17,767 bases of DNA from contig CAMLSF010000075.1 of assembly GCA_946482615.1 (NCBI GenBank), positions 1 to 17,767 of the forward strand. The letters run 5' to 3'. The first letter of the stretch is position 1; each line of letters starts with the position of its first letter. Origin of the DNA: an uncultured Chromatiaceae bacterium. GTDB taxonomy: Bacteria > Pseudomonadota > Gammaproteobacteria > Enterobacterales > Alteromonadaceae. Shown piece after piece: positions 1-8,600 of the stretch. The notes beneath the pieces are model-generated. The model worked only from the letters and a program-made list of their open reading frames with translations. It was not told where the DNA came from and ran no database searches. Position numbers and translations under genes: made by a program.

Positions 1-3000
1 ATGGCAGAGGTCATTGAGCAGTTAAACCGCAACGAGTCGGTGGAGTATGCGGTGCCTAACTATAAACGCACCTTATACAGTACCTATCCAAATGATGAGT
101 TTTTTAGTTTCCAGTGGGCTTTACATAATAGTGGTGAGTGGTTTTTACCACTAGCCTCTTATCCACTGCCCGATCGTGATATGAATGCACCTGAAGCCTG
201 GGACGTCAGAACAGATGCCTCTACTGTACTAGTGGCTGTGCTCGACACAGGGCATGACTACAACCATTCTGACTTAACAGAAAATGTCTGGCGCAACCCG
301 ACCGAAATTGCAGGTAATGCCATAGACGACGATAACAACGGTTATGTCGATGATGTGTATGGCATAGCACCATTAACCGGCACTGCAGACCCTATGGATT
401 TTATGGGCCATGGCACCTTAATGAGCAGCCTTATTGGTGGCAAAGGCAATAATGGCGCAGGGACCAGCGGAGTTGCCTGGACCGCCAATATCATGGCACT
501 TAAAGCTGTGGATGATTACGGCTTTGTGGTCGACTCTGCCGCTATAGAAACCATAGAGTATCTGATCCAAACCAAAGCACGGCTGCAATTACCCCGGGTG
601 ATTTTGCATATCGCCAGTGGTAGCCCGGATTCAAGCCCTGCCTTTAAATCAGCTTTGGAGTCAGCCGCAGCGGCTGGTATTTTAGTGGTGGCCGCGGCCG
701 GTAATGAAAATGTCGATTCCGCTTTACAGCCGTCTTACCCAGCTGCTTTTGCCATAGACAATATTATCAGCGTCGGAGCCAGCAGCACGGCCGCCTTAGG
801 TAAAGAACAGTACTCCAACTTCAGTTGTTCCGCCGTCGATGTGCTAGCCCCTGGTAAAGCTATTTTTGGTGCCATGCCACAAGAGAATCTGGGGTCGGTT
901 GAAAGTACCTCTGGTGCTTCTGCATTGGTTGCTGGTACTGCGGCTTTAGTCTGGGCTGAACATCCGGACTGGGACTGGGCTCAGGTGAAGAACGCGGTGC
1001 TCAGCAGCAGCAAGTATGAAACCGATTTGCAGGGCCTGTCTTTATCACAAGGCAATGTGCAGATAGATGCAGCTTTGGCTTACAACCCAACTACACCAGT
1101 AGTCTGGGGCATTAGCCCAGCCACCAGCAGACCGGGTAGCACCATCACCATCACAGGTCGTAATTTTGGTGCAGCTCAGGGCAAAGTGATACTGCGTCAG
1201 GGCTCGACTGAAACTGAACTGCCTGTGGCCAGCTGGAGCGCGGAAAAAATCACCCTGACCCTGCCGGCTCAACAAAGTTATGGCCAACAGGATCTGCAAA
1301 TCAAAACCGCGACAGAACAGAGCTCAGTACAAAACTGTCTGCTGGTGTCTGATCAGGCGGAACATGTCGCCGATCTGCTCCAGGCCAGAACTGATGCTAT
1401 TAGTTTTACTGCAAATAACCAAAGCTGGGTCATAGGTGGCAATACCAGTTATGGCACTACTGCCACTGTAGAAAAAGTCGATTTAACCAGTTACAAGGTC
1501 AGCACCGATAGCTCCTGGGCCATTCCAGTCGAAACTCAGGCTGCAGCCTCTGGTGTGATTGGCGGCAAGCTCTACGTCGCGGGCGGTTTTGATAAAAACT
1601 ATTCCACCATCAGAGAATTACAAATATTTAACCCGGAAACAGCCAGTTGGAGTTCAGGCGCACCTCTGCCCGAGCCTATGGCCTATGGCGCCTCCGCTGT
1701 GATGAACGGCAAACTTTATGTCTTTGGTGGATTAAAGAATGTGTACGAGGGTAACTTTAAAATGGAAGATATCTCAGCTACCACTTATATTTACGATCCA
1801 ACGACCAATATCTGGAGTACAGGAGCAGCGCTGTCAGAACCAGTCTGGGGCAATGCAGCTACTGTCGATCCTTCCGGCAGCGGCATTTTGGTTGCTGGTG
1901 GTTATAACGATCTGAGCTTTCAGCCCATCAATAAAGTCCAGCTCTGGACCAGAGCCAGTAATACCTGGTCTGAGCAACCACCTTTGCAAAAAGCCCGTGC
2001 GCGCTTCTCTATGCTAACCCATAAAGATGTGGTCTATGCCCTCTATGGTGCCAATGGCACGAACAGAGCTCATACCACAGGCGAGATTTTACTCAATGGC
2101 AAGTGGCAGCAGGTGACTTACGCTGCAACGCCACTATTGGGCACCGCGGCAGCTCAGAGCGAGACCACAGGGTTCTTACTGGGTGGACAAATTCTGGTGC
2201 AGTACCCTTACGAAACCGCTATGGGCAATTCTGCAGCCATTTGGAAGTTCCCTTTGGCCAACAGACCTGACCCTGTAGTTCTGCCGCCAGTGGAACAACC
2301 TCAAGAGGATAAAGGTAGTTCAGGTAGCGCTGGATTTGGTTTGGTTCTGCCTCTATTGGCTTTATGGGCCGGCCGCCGTTTCCGTTTGAATAAAACCACT
2401 TTAGGTTTAGTAGCCGCAGCTATGGCCACTACAGCCTCTCAGGCTGCAGCAGCTGAAGCCCCAAGTCAGACTCAACTTAGCCCGGCCAAACTTCAGGTGC
2501 CTTACAAGCTGCCTTCAGAACAAGGCCGCTTGCTGGTCAAATTCAAACAGCCGGTGAACTTACAGTCTTTCACTGCTGCTCAGCAAAATGCGCAAGACCG
2601 CTCTATGCACGGAGCTCTGGCCACAGAGTCTGTGCAGGCTTTAGGCCGCATTGGTGCTAAAGCAGAAAAACTTTACCCTCATACAGGATTAGTGACAGTC
2701 ACTACAGATCAACCTTTAACCACAGCCATAGACGAACTGTACCGCAGCGGTGCTATTGAATACGCCGAACCTGATTATCTGCGGGAAGCCATGTCCACTT
2801 TGCCGAATGACCCTTTATTTGGTTCCGTCTGGAACTTACATAACATAGGCCAGGTGGTAAACAATACGCTGGGTATCGAAGATCTGGATATTAACGGCCC
2901 TGAAGCCTGGGATACCAGAACCAATGCCAGCAGCGTTGTGGTGGCCATACTGGATTCTTTAGCAGATACTGAACATGAAGATCTGGCGGCCAATATCTGG

Positions 3001-5118
3001 GTGAATCCGGGTGAAATTGCGCACAATGGTATAGACGACGACAATAACGGTTACATCGATGATGTGCACGGCATCAACACCCTGGTGTCAGACCACGAAC
3101 ATGGTCCTGATGCCCATGCGACAAGTGTCGCTGGAGTCATTGGTGCTGTCGGCAATAACGGTATAGGTATTGCTGGTGTAGCCTGGAGTGTTCAGATGAT
3201 GCCTATCAGCCTGATGGAATACAATCTGGGGCATGACTCTGCCGCTATTGAGGCTATCGAATACGTGATTGCAATGAAGAAAAAGTTGCAGTTACCCAGA
3301 GTCATTATCAATACCAGTTGGGGCGGATTGCGCTACAGTAAATCTCTGGAAACCGCCTTTAAAGCAGCTCAGGACGCTGGCATTCTGGTGGTAGCAGCAG
3401 CGGGTAACAACAATATGGATATGGAAAAACGCCCGGTTTATCCAGCCAGTTATGAGCTGGGCAATATAGTGTCCGTAGGCGCCTCCAGCACCACAGAAAC
3501 GGGAAGAAGCTTTGGCACTAACCATGGCTGCAGTTCCACCGATCTGATGGCGCCTGGCAATGCTATTTTTGCGACTGTGCCTACAGATTCTGGTTCGTAC
3601 CGGATAGAAAGTGGCACTTCCTTATCTGCCGCTGCAGTCTCAGGTACAGCAGCTTTGTTATGGGAAGAATATCCTTATGCCTCAGCTTTGGATATTAAAG
3701 CGGCCTTGCTACACGGCACTAAGCCACAAGCAGAGCTAAACGGTTATAGCATGACAGGAGGGGTGATTAGAGCCGATCTGGCCTTACAAGCCGGAGCTGA
3801 CCAATCCGCCATCTGGCAAATCAGTCCCTTTGCCGCCGGACCGGGACAGCAACTGAGCATTAAAGGCCATAAGTTTGGTACTGCCGCAGGAAAAGTACTG
3901 CTGACTCTGGCCGGGCAAAGCTATGAACTGACGGTAAAATCCTGGAAAGACACTGAAGTGGTGGTCACATTACCGGCAGATGTCCCTTATGGTTCAGGTA
4001 CTGTGTCCATACAAAGCGCCAGTCGCACCTCTCAGGACGCCTGCTTTATTGTGGCTGAGCTGCCCAAACGTATAGCTGAAATGGCGACCCCAAGGTCTGA
4101 TGCAGCTTATGTGCAGATTGAAGACCACCTCTGGGTGTTAGGTGGCTCGACTGAATTTGGCAATACGGCCCGCGTGGAGCGTTTTGATGTAAAAACCAAA
4201 AAGCTGACTTCCCAGTCAGACTGGCTCCTGCCTGAAGCAATCTCAGGTAATGAAGCTGTGGCTATAGGTAAATCTATTTACCTCTTAGGGGGCGTGACCG
4301 ATGATTTACAGGTCATCAACAACGTCTGGCAATTTGATACAGAAAACAACAGCTGGCAGGAACTGGCGCCTTTACCTGAAGGTCTGGCTTATGCTTCAGC
4401 TGCAGTGGTTGGTGACAAGATCTATGTGTTTGGTGGCTTTAAAACCAAATTCCCGGTCGAGACTGCCGATCAAATTTCAGCTGCAACTTATATCTACGAT
4501 ACGGAAAAAGACAGCTGGAGCCAGGGACCTGATCTGCTGCATCCTGTGTCCAACTCCGGCATAGAAGTCAATCCTGAAACCTCGGTCATCAGCTTGTTTG
4601 GCGGCTCGGAAATGCGCTACGACTATGACAACCTACCCGCTGTCAGCACAGTGCAGCAGTTTAACCCTGCCACAGAGCAATGGCAGCTGGCTGAACCTAT
4701 GTTGTATCCACGAGCCGGCATGGGCGTGCTACGCCATCAGGATTCAGTCTATGTGCTGAATGGTTTTGGTCATCCGGTACAGGGTGGCTGGGATCATGGT
4801 GAACGTTTGGTTGAGGGTAAATGGCACAAAGAAATACTGACGGATCGTTATCTGAGTAACCCTGCAGTTGGCATAAGTGAAACCCATGCTTATGTGTTAG
4901 GGGGCTATGATCAGTTCTATTTGGGCGACTCGCCGATTTGGGAATTCCCGTTATCCGGCACCAGCAGCAACCCAACACCAGAAGCACCAGCTCCTGCACC
5001 TGTTCCTCAACCTACACCCGCACCAACTGCTCAAAGTTCTGGTGGCGGTACAGGTTGGTTCGCGGTTCTGTTGTTAGCTGTGGCAAGTTTAAGACGCAGA
5101 AAACCACTTTCTTACTAA
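1..5118 (+). CDS. Tandem double subtilisin-like (S8) protease polyprotein, GlyGly-CTERM, 5' partial
   Basis: Secreted serine protease with two complete modules in one frame; the start lies left of the window. The first visible residues match the C-terminal end of an I9 propeptide, and about 110 residues plus a signal peptide are missing compared with the paralogue at 9627-15041. Residue numbers count from base 1. Unit A: S8 domain about 50-362 with Asp82 (DTG), His137 (HGT), oxyanion Asn235 and Ser304 (STS instead of GTS); IPT/TIG about 366-450; Kelch repeats about 455-760; GlyGly-CTERM-like tail 772-795. Unit B: signal-like helix about 799-818; I9 propeptide about 835-925; S8 with Asp985 (DSL), His1039 (HAT), Asn1136, Ser1207; TIG about 1271-1352; Kelch about 1357-1655; Pro/Ala-rich linker; GlyGly-CTERM 1679-1705. 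Both S8 domains carry an Asp-rich DDDNNGY loop, probably a calcium site. Family knowledge predicts Sec export and rhombosortase processing; cutting into two enzymes is inference. Both triads are present, though motifs in unit B are atypical. Confidence 0.9.
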   Translation: MAEVIEQLNRNESVEYAVPNYKRTLYSTYPNDEFFSFQWALHNSGEWFLPLASYPLPDRDMNAPEAWDVRTDASTVLVAVLDTGHDYNHSDLTENVWRNPTEIAGNAIDDDNNGYVDDVYGIAPLTGTADPMDFMGHGTLMSSLIGGKGNNGAGTSGVAWTANIMALKAVDDYGFVVDSAAIETIEYLIQTKARLQLPRVILHIASGSPDSSPAFKSALESAAAAGILVVAAAGNENVDSALQPSYPAAFAIDNIISVGASSTAALGKEQYSNFSCSAVDVLAPGKAIFGAMPQENLGSVESTSGASALVAGTAALVWAEHPDWDWAQVKNAVLSSSKYETDLQGLSLSQGNVQIDAALAYNPTTPVVWGISPATSRPGSTITITGRNFGAAQGKVILRQGSTETELPVASWSAEKITLTLPAQQSYGQQDLQIKTATEQSSVQNCLLVSDQAEHVADLLQARTDAISFTANNQSWVIGGNTSYGTTATVEKVDLTSYKVSTDSSWAIPVETQAAASGVIGGKLYVAGGFDKNYSTIRELQIFNPETASWSSGAPLPEPMAYGASAVMNGKLYVFGGLKNVYEGNFKMEDISATTYIYDPTTNIWSTGAALSEPVWGNAATVDPSGSGILVAGGYNDLSFQPINKVQLWTRASNTWSEQPPLQKARARFSMLTHKDVVYALYGANGTNRAHTTGEILLNGKWQQVTYAATPLLGTAAAQSETTGFLLGGQILVQYPYETAMGNSAAIWKFPLANRPDPVVLPPVEQPQEDKGSSGSAGFGLVLPLLALWAGRRFRLNKTTLGLVAAAMATTASQAAAAEAPSQTQLSPAKLQVPYKLPSEQGRLLVKFKQPVNLQSFTAAQQNAQDRSMHGALATESVQALGRIGAKAEKLYPHTGLVTVTTDQPLTTAIDELYRSGAIEYAEPDYLREAMSTLPNDPLFGSVWNLHNIGQVVNNTLGIEDLDINGPEAWDTRTNASSVVVAILDSLADTEHEDLAANIWVNPGEIAHNGIDDDNNGYIDDVHGINTLVSDHEHGPDAHATSVAGVIGAVGNNGIGIAGVAWSVQMMPISLMEYNLGHDSAAIEAIEYVIAMKKKLQLPRVIINTSWGGLRYSKSLETAFKAAQDAGILVVAAAGNNNMDMEKRPVYPASYELGNIVSVGASSTTETGRSFGTNHGCSSTDLMAPGNAIFATVPTDSGSYRIESGTSLSAAAVSGTAALLWEEYPYASALDIKAALLHGTKPQAELNGYSMTGGVIRADLALQAGADQSAIWQISPFAAGPGQQLSIKGHKFGTAAGKVLLTLAGQSYELTVKSWKDTEVVVTLPADVPYGSGTVSIQSASRTSQDACFIVAELPKRIAEMATPRSDAAYVQIEDHLWVLGGSTEFGNTARVERFDVKTKKLTSQSDWLLPEAISGNEAVAIGKSIYLLGGVTDDLQVINNVWQFDTENNSWQELAPLPEGLAYASAAVVGDKIYVFGGFKTKFPVETADQISAATYIYDTEKDSWSQGPDLLHPVSNSGIEVNPETSVISLFGGSEMRYDYDNLPAVSTVQQFNPATEQWQLAEPMLYPRAGMGVLRHQDSVYVLNGFGHPVQGGWDHGERLVEGKWHKEILTDRYLSNPAVGISETHAYVLGGYDQFYLGDSPIWEFPLSGTSSNPTPEAPAPAPVPQPTPAPTAQSSGGGTGWFAVLLLAVASLRRRKPLSY
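2314..2454 (+). other. Internal GlyGly-CTERM plus signal-peptide hairpin joining the two units of the first polyprotein
   Basis: Residues 772-818 of the upstream polyprotein. A Gly/Ser-rich stretch (GSSGSAG) leads into a hydrophobic helix (about 779-791) and a basic cluster RRFR (792-795), the layout of a C-terminal GlyGly-CTERM signal. After a short LNK link, a second hydrophobic Ala-rich helix (about 799-813) ends in an Ala run at 815-818, like a signal-peptidase I site, before the next propeptide. By the positive-inside rule the basic loop would be cytoplasmic and both protein halves periplasmic. I see no Shine-Dalgarno sequence here. The only nearby ATG (residue 808) would remove most of the second helix, so separate translation is unlikely. 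Processing is inferred. Confidence 0.7.
5035..5115 (+). other. GlyGly-CTERM sorting signal at the C-terminus of the first polyprotein
   Basis: Residues 1679-1705: SSGGGTG, a hydrophobic helix of about 11 residues, then RRRK and a short tail, following a Pro/Ala-rich linker. This is the classic tripartite rhombosortase recognition signal and the most typical of the five such signals in the window. Confidence 0.85.
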
Positions 5119-5138
5119 AAGTTCATCCCAAGGCAAAA

Positions 5139-5171
5139 GGGGCGGCAGTATCTACTGCTGCTCCTTTTTTT
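5139..5171 (+). terminator. Rho-independent terminator after the first polyprotein
   Basis: Inverted repeat 5139-5150 / 5153-5164 (GGGGCGGCAGTA against TACTGCTGCTCC). It forms up to 12 pairs with two G-U wobbles; the innermost pairs must open to make a loop. Seven T residues (5165-5171) follow immediately. It lies 20 bases after the stop codon, so the first protease gene is probably transcribed separately from the M36 gene. Confidence 0.85.
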
Positions 5172-5217
5172 GATAAGAAAATAATGCATACACGAAAAAA
5201 GTTGTCTTCAAAACTTC

Positions 5218-5258
5218 TGTAATACTGTAATCAAAATGTAATTCTTACTTCAATTACA
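5218..5258. promoter_or_regulatory. Cluster of TGTAAT boxes, PhoB-box-like
   Basis: TGTAAT occurs at 5218-5223, 5226-5231 and 5237-5242, and inverted (ATTACA) at 5253-5258. The last two boxes also form a 7-base inverted repeat, TGTAATT / AATTACA, with 8 bases between. The second and third boxes read CTGTAAT-CAAA-ATGTAAT, an 11-base direct period with a 4-base spacer. This is the geometry of a PhoB box, matching the commonly quoted consensus at 13 of 18 positions. It lies far (about 360 bases) from the M36 start and has no clear -10 element at the expected distance, so function is uncertain. Confidence 0.3.
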
Positions 5259-5395
5259 CCTCTTCATCATCTAAGCCTAATTCATCTTCCTATTATGCAA
5301 GCCAGACAGAATCTGCCCTCCCTTTTTTAACCACAAAACAAGACCCCAAAACAGGCAATTACAAATACACACAAAGACAAAACAACAGTTAACAT

Positions 5396-5411
5396 ATTGA
5401 TTTTGATCACA
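5396..5411. promoter_or_regulatory. CRP-like binding site
   Basis: ATTGA-TTTTGA-TCACA, followed by TTTT. The right half is a perfect TCACA and the left half matches TGTGA at 3 of 5 positions, with the correct 6-base spacer. It sits just upstream of the candidate -35 element, a position compatible with cAMP-CRP control of a secreted protease, though not at a classical -41.5 or -61.5 spacing. Confidence 0.35.
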
Positions 5412-5421
5412 TTTTATTAAT

Positions 5422-5450
5422 TTGACACTTTGTATTTTCTTATATTTAGA
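5422..5450 (+). promoter_or_regulatory. Candidate sigma-70 promoter of the M36/S8 operon
   Basis: A perfect TTGACA -35 box at 5422-5427 is followed by an AT-rich stretch. The -10 could be TTTAGA at 5445-5450 (17-base spacer) or TATTTA at 5443-5448 (15-base spacer). Transcription would start near 5456, giving a leader of about 160 bases. The -10 is imperfect, consistent with an activated promoter. Confidence 0.45.
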
Positions 5451-5459
5451 TGGGATTAA

Positions 5460-5473
5460 CTTGTATACACAAG
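5460..5473. promoter_or_regulatory. Near-perfect 14-base inverted repeat, HutC/GntR-like operator candidate
   Basis: CTTGTATACACAAG: the half-sites CTTGTAT and CTTGTGT (read on the other strand) differ at one base. As I recall it, the HutC-type operator core is CTTGTATATACAAG; this site differs from that at one position. It lies just downstream of the candidate -10, over or right after the expected transcription start, a typical repressor position. Identity of the regulator is inference. Confidence 0.4.
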
Positions 5474-5616
5474 CCAAATAAAATCCCTAAAAAAGGGATA
5501 TTGTACGCCTATAAAAAAGAGCAGTTCAGGCCAATTGATGGCCAGTGCCGACTCACTAAAAATAACCGGACTCTTTGCGCTGTTCCGGAAATCCAGATCT
5601 ATGTTAGGGAACTTTT

Positions 5617-8600
5617 ATGCGACAAATCACACCTTTTTTATTGGGTGTTGCATTCAGCGCTGTCAGCTTTGGCAGCGTGGCAGCACCACCGGAAAATTTC
5701 GACCTGAATGCCATCACCAAAAGTATTTATAAAAAACATCAAACCACGCCTTATCAGCGTGCTGTAGCAGATAACAGCCAGTTACCTACCTTCAGAGGCT
5801 ACCCTTCCCAATTTGATAGCCAATTAGGCACCAGCACCTTTTTGTGGGTGAAAACGCCGGTTAATGCCAATCAGAGCCAGCAGAAACTGTCGGCAGAACA
5901 ACTCGCCAGACAAGTGATCCAGCAACAAGCCCTGTTAGGTGTCAGCAAAGAAAGTGCAGCACAAGCCAGACTGGTTGAATTACACGACACAGGCAAAGGC
6001 CCGCTGATTGCAAGGTTTCAACAGCAATATAACGGCCTTGATGTTTATGGCCGCAGCTTGAATGTACTGATGGACAGGCAACTGAATACGTCGGCTATTT
6101 CCGGCTATTTTGCCAAATTACCGGCACAACAAGCCAAAGCCGGTAACGCTTTTGCCTTATCGGCCACTGAAGCTATAGCCAAAGCCTTTGCCGATATGAC
6201 GGGACAACAGCTGAGCCAGAAACTGAAGCCACAATCAGCGACAGGTCAAATTCAGCGTTTTCAGACCACAGACAAACAACAAGGCTGGACTTTAATAGGC
6301 GAACCTAACGCCCAGCCACTGTATTACGGCCTGAATGACGACCAGAACAGCCTGCTTGCAGCCTATTATGTCGAAGTACTGGCCGCCAGTGACGCTGAGC
6401 AACGTGGTTTTGGTTATGTGATAGATGCAACTACAGGCAGGGTTTTGGTGCGTAAAAACCAGATTGCTGATCTGGAAGCCACCTACAGAGTATGGGCCGA
6501 CAATAGCGGAGCTAAAGCCCCTTATGACAGCCCTCTGGGTAATGAATTATTGCCAAGCACAGCACGGGATCCCTCTCAGGCTCCGGCCCGCACTCCGGCC
6601 GACACCCAACTGGTCACACTGGAACATGGCCCCATCAGTACCCAGGATCCATGGCTGGCTGAAGGCGCCACTGAAACTGTGGGTAATAATGTTGATGCTT
6701 ACCTCGATCTGGCTGGTATAGATGGTTATGACCCGGCTCTGGGTGACAAAAGAGCTCCTATGACCTCAGCAGGTGTGTTTGATCATCATATAGTGGCAGA
6801 TGGCAATCCAACCACTGAATCTGCCCGCTTAGGTGCCGTAGTGAATCTGTTTTATATCAACAACTGGATGCACGACGACTGGTATGACAATGGCTTTAAC
6901 GAAGCAGCCCGCAATGCGCAGCGCGACAACTATGGCCGGGGCGGTTTAGCAAATGACCCGATTTTCGCTGAAGGCCAGGACGGCGGTGGCCGCAATAATG
7001 CCAATATGTACACCCCGTCTGACGGCACCAGACCACGGATGCAAATGTACCTGTGGGATGGTCCGGTGCAAGGCGAAGTCAGGGTAATCAGCCCGGCAGA
7101 ACTGGGGCCTTATGCCTTTGGTACCGCAGTCTATGGCCCGGAAACTTTTGCAGTAGAGGGCGACTTAATAGCCGTAGATGACGGTACAGACAATGGCCGG
7201 GACGGTTGTGAAGCGCCTTTTGCCAATGCTGCTGATGTTGCAGGCAAACTGGTACTGATTGAACGGGGCAATTGTAATTTTGTCACTAAAACAGCCAATG
7301 CCCAAAGTGCTGGCGCTATTGGTGTGGTGATCGCCAACAATGTCGCAGGCGAACGACCATTATCTCTGGCAGGTGAGGATGACAGTATTGAAATTGGTAC
7401 TTTATCTGTCACTAAAGAAGCAGGTGACGAACTTCAATCTGCGCTGACACAAGGCCAGGTTCGCCTTAGCCTGAAACGGGATGCCTCGACCGACTACGAC
7501 GGTACTGTAGATATTGGCATAGTAGCGCATGAGTTTTTCCATTATGTCAGTAACCGTCTGGTGCAGAACAGCAGAGGCCTGATCAATTTACAAGGTGTTG
7601 CCATGGGCGAAGGTTGGAGCGATCTGGCCGCGCTACTGATGGCAGTTCGCCCTGAAGATAAATTGGTGGCGGGCAACGACAAATATCAGGGTCCTTATGG
7701 CCTGGGTCAGTACGTCTCCCACAATACCTATTTTGGTATCCGCCGTGCGCCTTACTCCACAGACTTCTCAGTCTACCCTTTGACCTTTAAACATATGGAG
7801 AATGGCGAACCGCTGCCAGAGACAGCACCACTGGCTTTTGGTCAGGACGGTGCAAACAATGCTGAAGTCCATGCGACAGGTGAAATTTGGGCCAACATCC
7901 TGTGGGAGTTTTATGCGTCCTTGCTGAATGACCCACGCTACAGCTTTGAACAAGCCCGCGAGCGGATGCAGGATTACCTGATTGCCAGCTTAAAAATGAC
8001 ACCGGATGCGCCAACTTACCTTGAAGCCCGTGACGCTATTCTGGCCGTCACTGCCGCCACAGACGAAAAAGACTGGCAACTGGCCGCTAAAGCTTTTGCA
8101 AAACGGGGTATGGGGGTAGGCGCCAAAGGTCCTGACCGCTGGACTGAAACCAACGAGGGTATTGAAGAAAGTTATATCGCCCAGGCTGCTGGTTTTGAGG
8201 TTGTTGCCGTCAGTACAGACTATAACTACGACAATGGTGTCGAAGGGTATTGCAGCAAAGACGGTATTCTGGACCAGGGTGAATCCGTACGTTTGACCTT
8301 TACCATTCAAACTTACGGCACCGACAACCTGACTCACCCCCTGAAAGCTCAGCTAAGTGCAGACGCTGATATCAGTTTTGCCAACGACGGCAAGCTGGAA
8401 ATTCCAACTGAAATGGGACCACAGCAGCAACGCACTATCAGCACCAGCTTCAAGCTGAACCAGGCCACTATGGGTCAACCTGTATCTATCAGTCTGAGCT
8501 TTGAAGATCCAAGTGATGACAGCCATACAGTGATCCCTGCTGCGACCATCCAACTGGACAGTTATGTCAATTTTGATCTGGCAGATGATCGTCAGACAGA

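Larger units (their letters stand above)
5172..5616. other. AT-rich intergenic control region upstream of the M36 protease
   Basis: About 445 bases with no convincing gene. It is clearly AT-richer than the flanking genes. It holds, left to right, a cluster of TGTAAT boxes (5218-5258), a CRP-like site (5396-5411), a candidate sigma-70 promoter (5422-5450), a 14-base inverted repeat (5460-5473), and a leader of about 160 bases with small stem-loops: ATCCCT/AGGGAT at 5483-5499, GGCCA/TGGCC at 5529-5543 and CCGGA/TCCGG at 5566-5588. Open frames starting at 5450 and 5535 run into the M36 gene out of frame and show no protein-like features. I recognise no known riboswitch. Confidence 0.6.

Noticed and set aside
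1..3. ATG at base 1 as the true start of the first protease
   Set aside because: The protein would begin inside an I9 propeptide and lack a signal peptide; the paralogue at 9627 has about 110 more residues upstream of the matching point. The gene is cut by the window edge.
2390..2460. Separate second gene starting at the junction of the first polyprotein
   Set aside because: No stop codon, no Shine-Dalgarno sequence, and the only ATG would destroy the signal-like helix. The frame is continuous, and the paralogue repeats the same layout.
5483..5499. ATCCCT/AGGGAT stem-loop as a terminator
   Set aside because: It has only six base pairs and no T run after it; at most a minor leader structure.
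5450..5732. Small open frames in the M36 leader (starting at 5450 and 5535)
   Set aside because: They overlap the M36 start out of frame, lack good ribosome sites and show no protein-like pattern.
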